From NCBI RefSeq assembly GCF_014621695.1, contig NZ_CP061281.1, positions 5,828,001 through 5,892,000 of the forward strand: a stretch of 64,000 nucleotides of DNA. Direction: 5' to 3'. Both the position numbers and the translations under genes were made by a program. Below the pieces are notes generated by a model. The model was not told the origin of the DNA. It ran no database searches and saw nothing but the letters and a program-made list of their open reading frames with translations. Positions 9,220-18,132 of this stretch are shown in pieces; positions within the stretch are counted from its first letter, which is position 1; every line of letters begins with the position of its first letter. The DNA is from Streptomyces xanthii. Its GTDB lineage: Bacteria > Actinomycetota > Actinomycetes > Streptomycetales > Streptomycetaceae.

Positions 9220-10038
9220 TCAGGCCTTGAGCGCCTTGTCGATCGCCGCGTTGAACTCGGCCACCGTCATCGGAGCGTTCTGGCCGTCGGAGCCGGTGAT
9301 CTTCTTGCCGTCCATGATGAGCGAGGGGGTGCCCTGGACGCCGTCCTTGTTCTTGTCGAACAGGGTGGACATCTCCAGCGCCCACTTGTCGAAGGTGCCG
9401 TCGTTGACGTCCTTCTGGAAGGCCTTGTTGTCCTTCAGTTCGGGAACGGTGTTCGCGATCTTGATCAGGTACGCGTCGTCCGCGAACTTGTCGTCCGTCT
9501 CCTCCGGGTGGAACTTCTTGGAGTAGAGCGCTTCCTTGTAGTCGATGAAGGCGTCCTGGCTCACGTTCAGGGCCGAACCGAGCGCGCTCAGCGCGTTCTT
9601 GGAGCCCTCGCCCTGGAGGTTGGTGTCGAGGAAGGTCGCACCGATGTACTGGATGTTGTACTTGCCGGCATCGAGGTCCTTCTTCACGGTCGGGCCGACC
9701 GTCTGTTCGAAGGAGGCGCAGACGGGGCAGCGCGAGTCCTCGTAGACCTTCAGCGTCTTCTTCGCCGACTCCTTGCCGAGGATCACGGTCGTGTTGTTCT
9801 TGCCGGAGGTGTTCTTCGGCGCGACCAGGGACGCGTCCTTGGCGGCCTCCCACTGGGTGGGCTTGTTGTTCTGCATCACCAGGTAGCCGACGCCGCCGGC
9901 GACGGCGAGGACGGCGACGATCGACGCGGCGACGATCGCCTGCCGCTTCGTCTTGTCCTTCTTGGCCTGGCGCTCGCGCTCGGCGCGCAGCCGCTCGCGG
10001 GCGGCGGACTTGGCCTGCTGGCTGTTGCGGTTGCTCAT
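9220..10038 (-). CDS. Membrane-anchored DsbA-family thiol-disulfide protein
   Basis: 272 aa. Residues 1-32 are a basic, charged helix (ARERLRAERERQAKK), 33-55 a single membrane segment, and 85-272 a DsbA/thioredoxin_4 domain facing outside. The redox motif is CPVC (C104, C107), followed far downstream by the cis-Pro in GTPSL. Likely oxidises or isomerises disulphides of exported proteins. ATG 10038 has CGGAG at good distance. The same architecture recurs at 41424-42194 (CPAC), so the window holds two paralogues. It lies 54 bp after the next leftward gene and may be co-transcribed with it. Confidence 0.88.
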   Translation of the reverse strand: MSNRNSQQAKSAARERLRAERERQAKKDKTKRQAIVAASIVAVLAVAGGVGYLVMQNNKPTQWEAAKDASLVAPKNTSGKNNTTVILGKESAKKTLKVYEDSRCPVCASFEQTVGPTVKKDLDAGKYNIQYIGATFLDTNLQGEGSKNALSALGSALNVSQDAFIDYKEALYSKKFHPEETDDKFADDAYLIKIANTVPELKDNKAFQKDVNDGTFDKWALEMSTLFDKNKDGVQGTPSLIMDGKKITGSDGQNAPMTVAEFNAAIDKALKA

Positions 10039-10092
10039 GATCGAAACTCCGTGGGTGCGTGAAAGGGAAGTACGGGGACTGTCGTGTGCCGG

Positions 10093-10803
10093 TCAGAAGA
10101 CCGGGCACGGCGGTCCGCGCCGTCCCACGGAGTGCGCCCACAGACGTGTGCGGGCGGCCCGCACGCGCGGGGCGGGCCGGGGCTGCCGCGGCGCCCGCTC
10201 GGCGCCGGAGGCACCGGTGCGGCCCGCGGCCCACGCGATCAGCAGCGGCCGGAACGTGCCGACGGCCACCGCGCGGAGCAACTGGGCCAGCGCGTGCTCG
10301 CCCCGGCGCAGCCAGGCGGCCGCGAGGAGCCCGACGGTGACGTGCGCGCCGAGCAGCAGCCAGGAGGCCGCCGGGTCGCCGTGCGTGAGGACCGCGGTCG
10401 CGGCCCTCTCCGTGCCGCCGCCGGTCATCCGGGCGAGCGGCGAGCCGACGCTTCCGGCGCACAGCACGTCGAGACCGAAGGAGCGCAGGGGACCGGCGAC
10501 CGGCCCCGCCGCGTCGCCGTAACAGACGTGCTGGCCGGTGGTGAAGACCGTGTCCGCGGCCAGCTCCAGCGGTACGAGCAGGGCCGCGATCCGGCCGAAG
10601 CCGCGCTCACGTCCGGCCAGCGCGTACGCCAGCGCGAAGACGCCGCCGGCGATCGCCGCGACCGTAGTGAGCGGCAGCGGGGCCCGGGACAGCAGGACGT
10701 GCGACGCGGCGGAGAGCGTCACGACGAGTGCCGTGAAGAGCGCCGCGCGCACGGCTCTGAGCTGGGTCCCGGATATGTCGTCCATCGCCCAGGAGTGTTT
10801 CAC
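10093..10803 (-). CDS. Uncharacterised integral membrane protein
   Basis: 236 aa with about five hydrophobic segments (roughly 15-37, 42-62, 67-85, 145-165, 175-195) and a basic, proline-rich C-terminal tail ending GPPCPVF. Not recognised with certainty; it resembles Streptomyces membrane proteins annotated only as hypothetical. The protein lies just upstream of the DsbA-like gene in the same direction, which hints at a linked envelope role but does not prove one. The start is a GTG at 10803; an in-frame ATG at 10785 is an alternative, and neither has a clear ribosome site. Confidence 0.65.
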   Translation of the reverse strand: MKHSWAMDDISGTQLRAVRAALFTALVVTLSAASHVLLSRAPLPLTTVAAIAGGVFALAYALAGRERGFGRIAALLVPLELAADTVFTTGQHVCYGDAAGPVAGPLRSFGLDVLCAGSVGSPLARMTGGGTERAATAVLTHGDPAASWLLLGAHVTVGLLAAAWLRRGEHALAQLLRAVAVGTFRPLLIAWAAGRTGASGAERAPRQPRPAPRVRAARTRLWAHSVGRRGPPCPVF

Positions 10804-10869
10804 GGGTGGCGGTAAGCGATGGCTAAAGGGTTCCTGTGCGTTATGGAATCGCCGCCTGGGCGGCCCGGG

Positions 10870-12201
10870 TCAGCCCGCGAGGCCCGGGATCCGCCCGTTG
10901 CGGAACAGGTCCACGAAGATCTGGTGGTCGGCGCGCGCACGGGCGCCGTAGCTGTGCGCGAAGTCCACCAGGAGGTCGGTGAAGCCGTCCTCGTCCGCCG
11001 CGATCGCCGCGTCGATGGCCCGCTCCGTGGAGAACGGCACGAGGGACTGGCCCGACAGGTCGTCCGCCGCCGCGTGCATCGTCGCCGTCGCCCGGCCCAG
11101 GTCCGCGACGACCGCCGCGATCTCCTCCAGGTCGTCGATGTCGCCCCAGTCCAGGTCCACCGCGTACGGCGACACCTCGGCGACCAGCTGCCCCGAGCCG
11201 TCCAGCTCGGTCCAGCCCAGCCACGGGTCCGCGTGCGCCTGCAGGGCGCGCTGCGAGATCACCGTGCGGTGGCCCTCGTGCTGGAAGTAGTCGCGGATCG
11301 AGGGGTCCGTGATGTGCCGCGAGACGGCCGGCGTCTGGGCCTGCTTCATGTAGATCACGACATCGTTCTCCAGGGCGTCGCTGTTGCCCTCGAGAAGGAT
11401 GTTGTACGACGGCAGGCCGGCGGAGCCGATGCCGATGCCGCGCCGCCCCACGACGTCCTTGACCCGGTACGAGTCCGGGCGGGACAGGGAGGACTCCGGC
11501 AGCGTCTCCAGGTAGCCGTCGAAGGCCGCGAGGACCTTGTAGCGCGTCGCCGCGTCCAGCTCGATGGCGCCGCCGCCGTCCGCGAAGCGCCGCTCGAAGT
11601 CGCTGATCGCCGTCATGGAGTCGAGCAGCCCGAAGCGGGTCAGCGCGCGGGCGTCGCGCAGCGCGTCCAGGAGCGGGCCCTCCGCCGTGTCCAGCGTGAA
11701 CGGGGGCACCTCGTCGCTCTTCGCGCCCGTCGCCAGCGCGTGGATCCGCTCGCGGTAGGCCCCCGCGTACGTGCGCACCAGGTCGGTGATCCGCTCGTCG
11801 GAGAGCGCCTTCGAGTAGCCGATCAGCGCCACCGAGGCCGCGAACCGCTTCAGGTCCCAGGTGAACGGGCCCACGTAGGCCTCGTCGAAGTCGTTCACGT
11901 TGAAGATCAGACGCCCCGTGGCGTCCATGTACGTGCCGAAGTTCTCCGCGTGCAGGTCGCCGTGGATCCAGACCCGGCTGGTGCGGTCGTCCAGGTACGG
12001 TCCGCCGTGCTGCTCGCGCTCCACGTCGTGGTAGAAGAGGCACGCCGTCCCGCGGTAGAAGGCGAAGGCGGAGGCGGCCATCTTGCGGAACTTCACCCGG
12101 AACGCGGCGGGGTCCGCGGCGAGCAGCTCGCCGAACGCGGTGTCGAAGACGGCGAGGATCTGCTCGCCGCGCTGCTCGGCGGTGGGCTGCGGGTCCGGCA
12201 T
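10870..12201 (-). CDS. DUF2252 family protein (kinase-like fold)
   Basis: 443 aa. Contains IHGDLHAENFGTY (about 89-101) and NVNDFDEAYVGPF (about 110-122), which resemble the HxDxxxxN and DFD loops of aminoglycoside/choline-kinase-like folds and are the hallmark of DUF2252. Family members are widespread in actinobacteria and have no settled function; a phosphotransferase activity is inference. ATG 12201 follows GGAGG at the right distance. It is divergent from dnaE across about 200 bp. Confidence 0.88.
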   Translation of the reverse strand: MPDPQPTAEQRGEQILAVFDTAFGELLAADPAAFRVKFRKMAASAFAFYRGTACLFYHDVEREQHGGPYLDDRTSRVWIHGDLHAENFGTYMDATGRLIFNVNDFDEAYVGPFTWDLKRFAASVALIGYSKALSDERITDLVRTYAGAYRERIHALATGAKSDEVPPFTLDTAEGPLLDALRDARALTRFGLLDSMTAISDFERRFADGGGAIELDAATRYKVLAAFDGYLETLPESSLSRPDSYRVKDVVGRRGIGIGSAGLPSYNILLEGNSDALENDVVIYMKQAQTPAVSRHITDPSIRDYFQHEGHRTVISQRALQAHADPWLGWTELDGSGQLVAEVSPYAVDLDWGDIDDLEEIAAVVADLGRATATMHAAADDLSGQSLVPFSTERAIDAAIAADEDGFTDLLVDFAHSYGARARADHQIFVDLFRNGRIPGLAG

Positions 12202-12402
12202 CGCGGGGTGCCTCCTGGTACGGGTGGTGCGTGGGCTCGTGCGACACGCAGGACAGGGCGTCTGCCTCGTCCAACGTCCGACCGTACTCCGGAGTGCCCG
12301 CCGGTTGTCAGTCGCCGGTCGTAGACTTCCAAGCTGTCCCCCGAGGTATCTCCGCGCTGTCTTCAGCCGGTCGCCGTGTGTTCGCCATTGGAGGCCCCAA
12401 CC

Positions 12403-15400
12403 GTGTCAAAGCCGCCCTTCACGCACCTGCACGTCCACACCCAGTACTCGCTGCTGGACGGTGCCGCGCGGCTGAAGGACATGTTCAAGGCGTGCAACGA
12501 CATGGGCATGACGCACATCGCCATGTCCGACCACGGCAACCTCCACGGGGCGTACGACTTCTTCCACACCGCCCAGAAGGCGGGCGTCACGCCGATCATC
12601 GGCATCGAGGCCTACGTGGCCCCGGAGTCCCGGCGCAACAAGCGGAAGATCCAGTGGGGCCAGCCGCACCAGAAGCGCGACGACGTCTCGGGTTCGGGTG
12701 GTTACACCCACAAGACGATCTGGGCGGCGAACAAGACGGGGCTGCACAACCTCTTCAAGCTCTCCTCGGACGCGTACGCCGAGGGCTGGCTGCAGAAGTG
12801 GCCCCGTATGGACAAGGAGACGATCTCCCAGTGGAGCGAGGGCCTCATCGCCTCCACCGGCTGCCCCTCCGGTGAGCTCCAGACCCGGCTGCGCCTCGGC
12901 CAGTACGACGAGGCCCTGAAGGCCGCCTCCGAGTACCAGGACATCTTCGGCAAGGACCGGTACTTCCTGGAGCTGATGGACCACGGCATCGAGATCGAGC
13001 GCCGGGTCCGCGACGGTCTGCTCGACATCGGCAAGAAGCTCGGCATCCCGCCCCTGGTGACGAACGACTCGCACTACACGTACGCGCACGAGGCGACCGC
13101 CCACGACGCCCTGCTGTGCATCCAGACCGGCAAGAACCTCTCGGACCCCGACCGCTTCCGCTTCGACGGCACCGGCTACTACCTGAAGTCGACCGACGAG
13201 ATGTACGCCGTCGACTCCTCGGACGCCTGGCAGGAGGGCTGCCGCAACACGCTCCTGGTGGCCGAGCAGATCGACACCACCGGCATGTTCGAGAAGCGCG
13301 ACCTCATGCCGAAGTTCGAGATCCCGGACGGCTTCACCGAGGTCACCTGGTTCCAGGAGGAGGTCCGCCGCGGCATGGAGCGCCGCTACCCGGGCGGCGT
13401 CCCCGAGGACCGCCAGAAGCAGGCCGAGTACGAGATGGACATCATCATCCAGATGGGGTTCCCGGGGTACTTCCTGGTCGTCGCCGACTTCATCATGTGG
13501 GCGAAGAACAACGGCATCGCGGTGGGCCCCGGCCGAGGCTCCGCGGCCGGCTCGATCGTCGCGTACGCCATGGGCATCACCGACCTCGACCCGATCACCC
13601 ACGGCCTGATCTTCGAACGGTTCCTCAACCCCGAGCGCGTCTCCATGCCCGACGTCGACATCGACTTCGACGAGCGCAGGCGCGTCGAGGTGATCAGGTA
13701 CGTGACCGAGAAGTACGGCGCCGACAAGGTCGCCATGATCGGCACCTACGGCAAGATCAAGGCCAAGAACGCGATCAAGGACTCCGCGCGCGTGCTCGGC
13801 TACCCGTACGCGATGGGCGACCGCCTCACCAAGGCGATGCCCGCCGACGTCCTCGGCAAGGGCATCGACCTCGACGGCATCACCAACCCCACGCACCCGC
13901 GCTACAGCGAGGCGGGCGAGATCCGCGGGATGTACGAGAACGAGCCGGACGTCAAGAAGGTCATCGACACCGCCAAGGGCGTCGAGGGCCTGGTCCGGCA
14001 GATGGGCGTGCACGCCGCCGGCGTCATCATGTCCAGCGAGCCCATCGTCGACCACGCCCCGATCTGGGTGCGGCACACCGACGGTGTCACCATCACGCAG
14101 TGGGACTACCCGCAGTGCGAGTCGCTCGGTCTGCTGAAGATGGACTTCCTCGGCCTGCGCAACCTGACGATCATGGACGACGCCGTCAAGATGGTGAAGT
14201 CCAACAAGGGCATCGACCTGGAGATGCTCTCGCTCCCGCTCGACGACCCGAAGACCTTCGAACTGCTCTGCCGCGGTGACACGCTCGGCGTCTTCCAGTT
14301 CGACGGCGGCCCCATGCGCTCCCTGCTGCGCCAGATGCAGCCCGACAACTTCGAGGACATTTCCGCCGTCTCGGCCCTGTACCGGCCGGGCCCGATGGGC
14401 ATGAACTCGCACACGAACTACGCGGAGCGCAAGAACGGCCGGCAGGAGATCACGCCGATCCACCCGGAGCTCGAAGAGCCCCTGAAGGAGACGCTCGGCC
14501 TGACCTACGGCCTCATCGTGTACCAGGAGCAGGTGCAGAAGGCCGCCCAGATCATCGCCGGGTACTCGCTCGGCGAGGCCGACATCCTGCGCCGCGTGAT
14601 GGGCAAGAAGAAGCCCGAGGAACTGGCCAAGAACTTCGTCCTCTTCCAGGAGGGCGCGAAGAAGAACGGCTACTCGGACGCCGCGATCCAGGCCCTGTGG
14701 GACGTGCTGGTCCCCTTCGCCGGCTACGCGTTCAACAAGGCGCACTCCTCCGCGTACGGCCTGGTCACCTACTGGACCGCGTACCTGAAGGCGAACTACC
14801 CGGCCGAGTACATGGCCGCGCTGCTCACCTCCGTGAAGGACGACAAGGACAAGTCGGCCGTCTATCTGAACGAGTGCCGGCGCATGGGCATCAAGGTGCT
14901 CCCGCCGGACGTCAACGAGTCGGTGCACAACTTCGCGGCCCAGGGCGACGACGTGATCCTCTTCGGCCTCGAAGCGGTCCGCAACGTCGGCACCAACGTG
15001 GTCGACTCGATCATCCGGGCCCGCAAGGCCAAGGGGAAGTACTCCTCGTTCCCCGACTACCTGGACAAGATCGAGGCCGCCGCCTGCAACAAGCGCACCA
15101 CCGAGTCGCTCATCAAGGCCGGCGCCTTCGACAGCCTCCAGCACACGCGCAAGGGCCTCACCGCCCAGTACGAGCCGATGATCGACAACGTGGTCGCGGT
15201 CAAGCGCAAGGAGGCCGAGGGCCAGTTCGACCTCTTCGGCGGCATGGGGGAGGAGGACAGCGACGAGCCCGGCTTCGGCCTCGACGTCGAGTTCTCCACC
15301 GACGAGTGGGACAAGACGTACCTGCTCGCCCAGGAGCGCGAGATGCTCGGCCTCTACGTCTCCGACCACCCGCTGTTCGGCCTCGAGCACGTGCTGTCCG

Positions 15401-15942
15401 ACAAGGCCGACGCGGGCATCGGCCAGCTCACCGGCGGCGACTACTCCGACGGCTCCGTCGTCACCGTCGGCGGCATCATCTCGGGCCTCCAGCGCAAGAT
15501 GACCAAGCAGGGAAACGCCTGGGCGATCGCCACCGTCGAGGACCTCGCCGGCTCCATCGAGTGCATGTTCTTCCCGGCGACCTACCAGCTGGTGTCCACC
15601 CAGCTCGTCGAGGACGCCGTCGTCTTCGTCAAGGGCCGCCTCGACAAGCGCGAGGACGTGCCGCGCCTGGTCGCCATGGAGATGCAGGTCCCCGACCTGT
15701 CGAACGCGGGCACCAACGCGCCGGTGATCCTCACCATCCCCGCCCTCAAGGTGACCCCGCCGATGGTCAGCCGCCTCGGCGAGATCCTCTCCAACCACCG
15801 GGGCGACAGCGAGGTCCGCATCAAGCTCCAGGGCCCCCGCAAGACCACCGTGCTCCGGCTCGACCGGCACCGGGTCAAGCCCGACCCCGCGCTCTACGGC
15901 GACCTGAAGGTGCTGCTCGGCCCGTCCTGCCTGGCCGGCTGA
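12403..15942 (+). CDS. dnaE: DNA polymerase III alpha subunit (replicative polymerase)
   Basis: 1179 aa, the usual length for actinobacterial DnaE1. Order: PHP domain (about 5-280, beginning HLHVHTQYSLLDG), palm/fingers polymerase core (about 290-830) with the catalytic acidic cluster PDVDIDFDERRR near 415-427 and GPGRGSAAGS near 379, tandem HhH and OB-fold regions (about 1000-1090: VTVGGIISGLQRKMTKQG). The intact PHP His residues suggest that it can carry its own proofreading, as known for mycobacterial DnaE1. GTG 12403 is preceded by GGAGG. It synthesises both chromosomal strands with the beta clamp. A strong hairpin follows the stop. Confidence 0.97.
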   Translation: MSKPPFTHLHVHTQYSLLDGAARLKDMFKACNDMGMTHIAMSDHGNLHGAYDFFHTAQKAGVTPIIGIEAYVAPESRRNKRKIQWGQPHQKRDDVSGSGGYTHKTIWAANKTGLHNLFKLSSDAYAEGWLQKWPRMDKETISQWSEGLIASTGCPSGELQTRLRLGQYDEALKAASEYQDIFGKDRYFLELMDHGIEIERRVRDGLLDIGKKLGIPPLVTNDSHYTYAHEATAHDALLCIQTGKNLSDPDRFRFDGTGYYLKSTDEMYAVDSSDAWQEGCRNTLLVAEQIDTTGMFEKRDLMPKFEIPDGFTEVTWFQEEVRRGMERRYPGGVPEDRQKQAEYEMDIIIQMGFPGYFLVVADFIMWAKNNGIAVGPGRGSAAGSIVAYAMGITDLDPITHGLIFERFLNPERVSMPDVDIDFDERRRVEVIRYVTEKYGADKVAMIGTYGKIKAKNAIKDSARVLGYPYAMGDRLTKAMPADVLGKGIDLDGITNPTHPRYSEAGEIRGMYENEPDVKKVIDTAKGVEGLVRQMGVHAAGVIMSSEPIVDHAPIWVRHTDGVTITQWDYPQCESLGLLKMDFLGLRNLTIMDDAVKMVKSNKGIDLEMLSLPLDDPKTFELLCRGDTLGVFQFDGGPMRSLLRQMQPDNFEDISAVSALYRPGPMGMNSHTNYAERKNGRQEITPIHPELEEPLKETLGLTYGLIVYQEQVQKAAQIIAGYSLGEADILRRVMGKKKPEELAKNFVLFQEGAKKNGYSDAAIQALWDVLVPFAGYAFNKAHSSAYGLVTYWTAYLKANYPAEYMAALLTSVKDDKDKSAVYLNECRRMGIKVLPPDVNESVHNFAAQGDDVILFGLEAVRNVGTNVVDSIIRARKAKGKYSSFPDYLDKIEAAACNKRTTESLIKAGAFDSLQHTRKGLTAQYEPMIDNVVAVKRKEAEGQFDLFGGMGEEDSDEPGFGLDVEFSTDEWDKTYLLAQEREMLGLYVSDHPLFGLEHVLSDKADAGIGQLTGGDYSDGSVVTVGGIISGLQRKMTKQGNAWAIATVEDLAGSIECMFFPATYQLVSTQLVEDAVVFVKGRLDKREDVPRLVAMEMQVPDLSNAGTNAPVILTIPALKVTPPMVSRLGEILSNHRGDSEVRIKLQGPRKTTVLRLDRHRVKPDPALYGDLKVLLGPSCLAG

Positions 15943-15957
15943 GCCGCCGCACCACGC

Positions 15958-15998
15958 CGCGAGGGGCGCGCCCGGGTCCTCCGGGTGCGCCCCTCGCG
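15958..15998. terminator. Bidirectional hairpin after dnaE
   Basis: CGCGAGGGGCGCGCCCGG (15958-15975) pairs with CCGGGTGCGCCCCTCGCG (15981-15998) over 18 positions with a single G-T wobble and a 5-base loop. It sits between the convergent stops of dnaE and the 56-aa gene, and so should terminate both. Confidence 0.88.
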
Positions 15999-16017
15999 TG
16001 TGCCGCGTGCGGCTGGA

Positions 16018-16188
16018 TCAGTTGTGGCCGAAGCGACGCTCACGGTGCTTGCGGGCCATGTCCATCGGCGACGCCTGCTGCTGAGCCGACTTCGCCTCGG
16101 CCTCCATGGCCTGCGACCGGGACTGCTCCTGCGGCGACGACTGGGACTGCTTCTGCTGACTGCGGTTCTGCTTACGGTTCTTGGCCAT
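16018..16188 (-). CDS. Small Gln/Ser-rich basic protein, 56 aa
   Basis: An ORF of 56 codons beginning MAKNRKQNRSQQKQ and ending ARKHRERRFGHN. It is supported by an ideal ribosome site (AGGAGG, 8-9 bases before ATG 16188), by its own position between dnaE's terminator and a divergent gene, and by a composition (Gln, Ser, Lys, Arg) unlike random frame translation in this DNA. I recall similar short proteins with this N- and C-terminus in other Streptomyces, with no assigned function. Predicted disordered, possibly nucleic-acid binding (inference). Confidence 0.8.
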   Translation of the reverse strand: MAKNRKQNRSQQKQSQSSPQEQSRSQAMEAEAKSAQQQASPMDMARKHRERRFGHN

Positions 16189-16422
16189 GGTGATCTGCCT
16201 CCTGCGGGGGATCTAGGGGCCAGGGCCGCGTTCAGACTCACATAAGTCGACAAAGGTCGCATTTCAGGGATTCACGGTGTGTGACAGGGGATGCGGCGGC
16301 GGACCGCGCGGGTCCGCCACGCCGAAGATCCAGTTCGGGCCGTTAACCCCGGCGCGGTCGGGCAGACTCGAAGGAAACCCCAAGCGAACGCGCGGGCGTG
16401 TCGGCGAAAGAGGGTGGATCGC

Positions 16423-17676
16423 GTGGACCGTTGCATCGTCCTGGTGGATGCCGGATACCTGCTGGGAGCAGCCGCGAGCCTCCTCGCCGGCGAGCCCTCA
16501 CGCTCCCGCATCCACGTCGACCACGCCGCACTCATCCAGGGGCTGCGCGAGCGCGCCGAGACGGAGACCGAGCGGCCCCTCCTGCGCATCTACTGGTTCG
16601 ACGGCGCCCCCGACCGGGTGCCGCAGCCCGAGCACCGCAGGCTCCGCGTCATGCCCCGCGTCACGGTCCGCCTGGGCGCCCTGACCCGCAGCGACGGGCG
16701 CTGGGCGCAGAAGGGCGTCGACGCCGCCATGCACGCCGAGCTCACCGAGCTCGCCCGCAACGGCGCCTGTTCCGACGTCGTCCTCGTGACCGGCGACGGG
16801 GACCTGCTGCCCGGCATGATGGCCGCCAAGGAGCACGGCGTCGCCGTCCACCTGTGGGCCGTCCAGGCCGCCGACGGCGACTACAACCAGTCCGAGGACC
16901 TCGTCGCCGAGGCCGACGAACGGCGCGTCCTCGACCGCACCTGGATCACCAAGGCCGTCCGCGCCAAGGAACTCGGCGGGGTCTGCGCCCCGCCGCCCGT
17001 GCCGCGCCCCGAGATCGCCGCGATCCTCTCCGCGCCGCTGCCCGACTCCGCGCTGCCCTCCGCCGGGCGCCCCTCCGACGAGGCGCCCGCCGCGCCGTCC
17101 GCACCGCACGCGCCGGCCGCGCGCGCCGAGGGCGAGACGGAGGAGCGGGCCGGGCACCCCAAGGGCGTGCCGACCCCGAAGGATCTGGCGGCGCTGCGTG
17201 GGCCCGGCGCCGCGCACCCCGCTCCGCATCCCGCGAACGCGACGCTGCGCTGGTCCTCCGACAAGGGCTGGGTCGAGCGGCCCTCCGGCGGCGGCGAGCC
17301 CCCCGAGGCCGCCTCGCTGCCGACGCTGGCCCAGCTCACCACCGCCGAGCAGCGCTGGGCGGACCGTGAGGAGGACATCACGACGGTGGGCGGGGACCCG
17401 TACGAGGTGGGGCAGGTGTTCGCGCGGCGCTGGATGGGGCGGCTCGGGGATCCGGCGGCGCTCCAGAAGCTCGCCACGCTGTATCCGCGGGTGCCGCATC
17501 GGATCGACGGGGAGCTGCTGCGGTACGCGGCGCGGTTCGGGCTCCTCGCCCACAAGGACGACCAGATCGACGAGCACGACCGGTATGCGATCCGGGCCGG
17601 GTTCTGGCGGGAGGTCGACGTACGGACCGGGGCCGCCGGTCAGCAGGTCGGGGCGGGTGGCTCCGCCGGGGAGTGA
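16423..17676 (+). CDS. NYN-domain (PIN-like) putative RNase
   Basis: 417 aa. Residues about 4-175 form a NYN/LabA-type PIN-like domain: IVLVDAGYLLGAA at the N-terminus, YWFDGAPD (about 63-70), KGVDAAMHAEL (about 98-108) and VVLVTGDGDLLPGM (about 119-132) supply the acidic metal-binding residues. Residues about 200-330 are Pro/Ala/Glu-rich and probably disordered, and 330-417 form a conserved helical C-terminal domain (DPYEVGQVFARRWMGRL ...). NYN proteins are predicted metal-dependent ribonucleases. GTG 16423 is chosen with AGGG upstream; a GTG at 16414 is an alternative. Confidence 0.82.
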   Translation: MDRCIVLVDAGYLLGAAASLLAGEPSRSRIHVDHAALIQGLRERAETETERPLLRIYWFDGAPDRVPQPEHRRLRVMPRVTVRLGALTRSDGRWAQKGVDAAMHAELTELARNGACSDVVLVTGDGDLLPGMMAAKEHGVAVHLWAVQAADGDYNQSEDLVAEADERRVLDRTWITKAVRAKELGGVCAPPPVPRPEIAAILSAPLPDSALPSAGRPSDEAPAAPSAPHAPAARAEGETEERAGHPKGVPTPKDLAALRGPGAAHPAPHPANATLRWSSDKGWVERPSGGGEPPEAASLPTLAQLTTAEQRWADREEDITTVGGDPYEVGQVFARRWMGRLGDPAALQKLATLYPRVPHRIDGELLRYAARFGLLAHKDDQIDEHDRYAIRAGFWREVDVRTGAAGQQVGAGGSAGE

Positions 17677-18132
17677 GGTACCGGGCTCCTCGCCGTTGCG
17701 GGTTGTCGGTTCGTTGCCGGGTGCGGGTTCGTCGTGGCTGTTTGCGCAGTTCCCCGCGCCCCTGAAGGCACGCTTCGCGCGCCGCCAGGAGGTCGGCTGG
17801 TGGCGCCCCGCGGCGGAGCCCGTGGGGGTGTCGGCGTTGTGGGTTGTGGTCTCGTCGTCGGGTGGCGGGTGCGTTGTGGCTGTTTGCGCAGTTCCCCGCG
17901 CCCCTGAAGGCACGCTTCGCGCGCCGCCAGGAGGTCGGCTGGTGGTGCCCCGTGGCGGAGGCCGTGGGGGTGTCGGCGTTGTGGGTTGTGGTCTCGTCGT
18001 CGGGTGGCGGGTGCGTTGTGGCTGTTTGCGCAGTTCCCCGCGCCCCTGAAGGCACGCTTCGCGTGCCCCCGGGGCGCGTTTTGTCCGACCCGGGCATGAA
18101 GGCGGGGGGTGGACCCCGTACCCTCGTTGCTC
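17677..18132. repeat. 142-bp tandem repeat in non-coding DNA (core at 17738-18063)
   Basis: The intergenic region between the NYN gene and the ABC transporter contains a unit of exactly 142 bp repeated from 17738 (copy 1, 17738-17879), 17880 (copy 2, 17880-18021) and 18022 (partial copy 3, at least to 18063). Copies 1 and 2 differ at three positions by eye, so they are about 98% identical. Each begins CTGTTTGCGCAGTTCCCCGC and continues with CCCTGAAGGCACGCTTCGCG. The period is not a multiple of three and no frame is conserved. The same core occurs at 20075-20190, 39127-39160 and 49289-49320. Confidence 0.92.
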
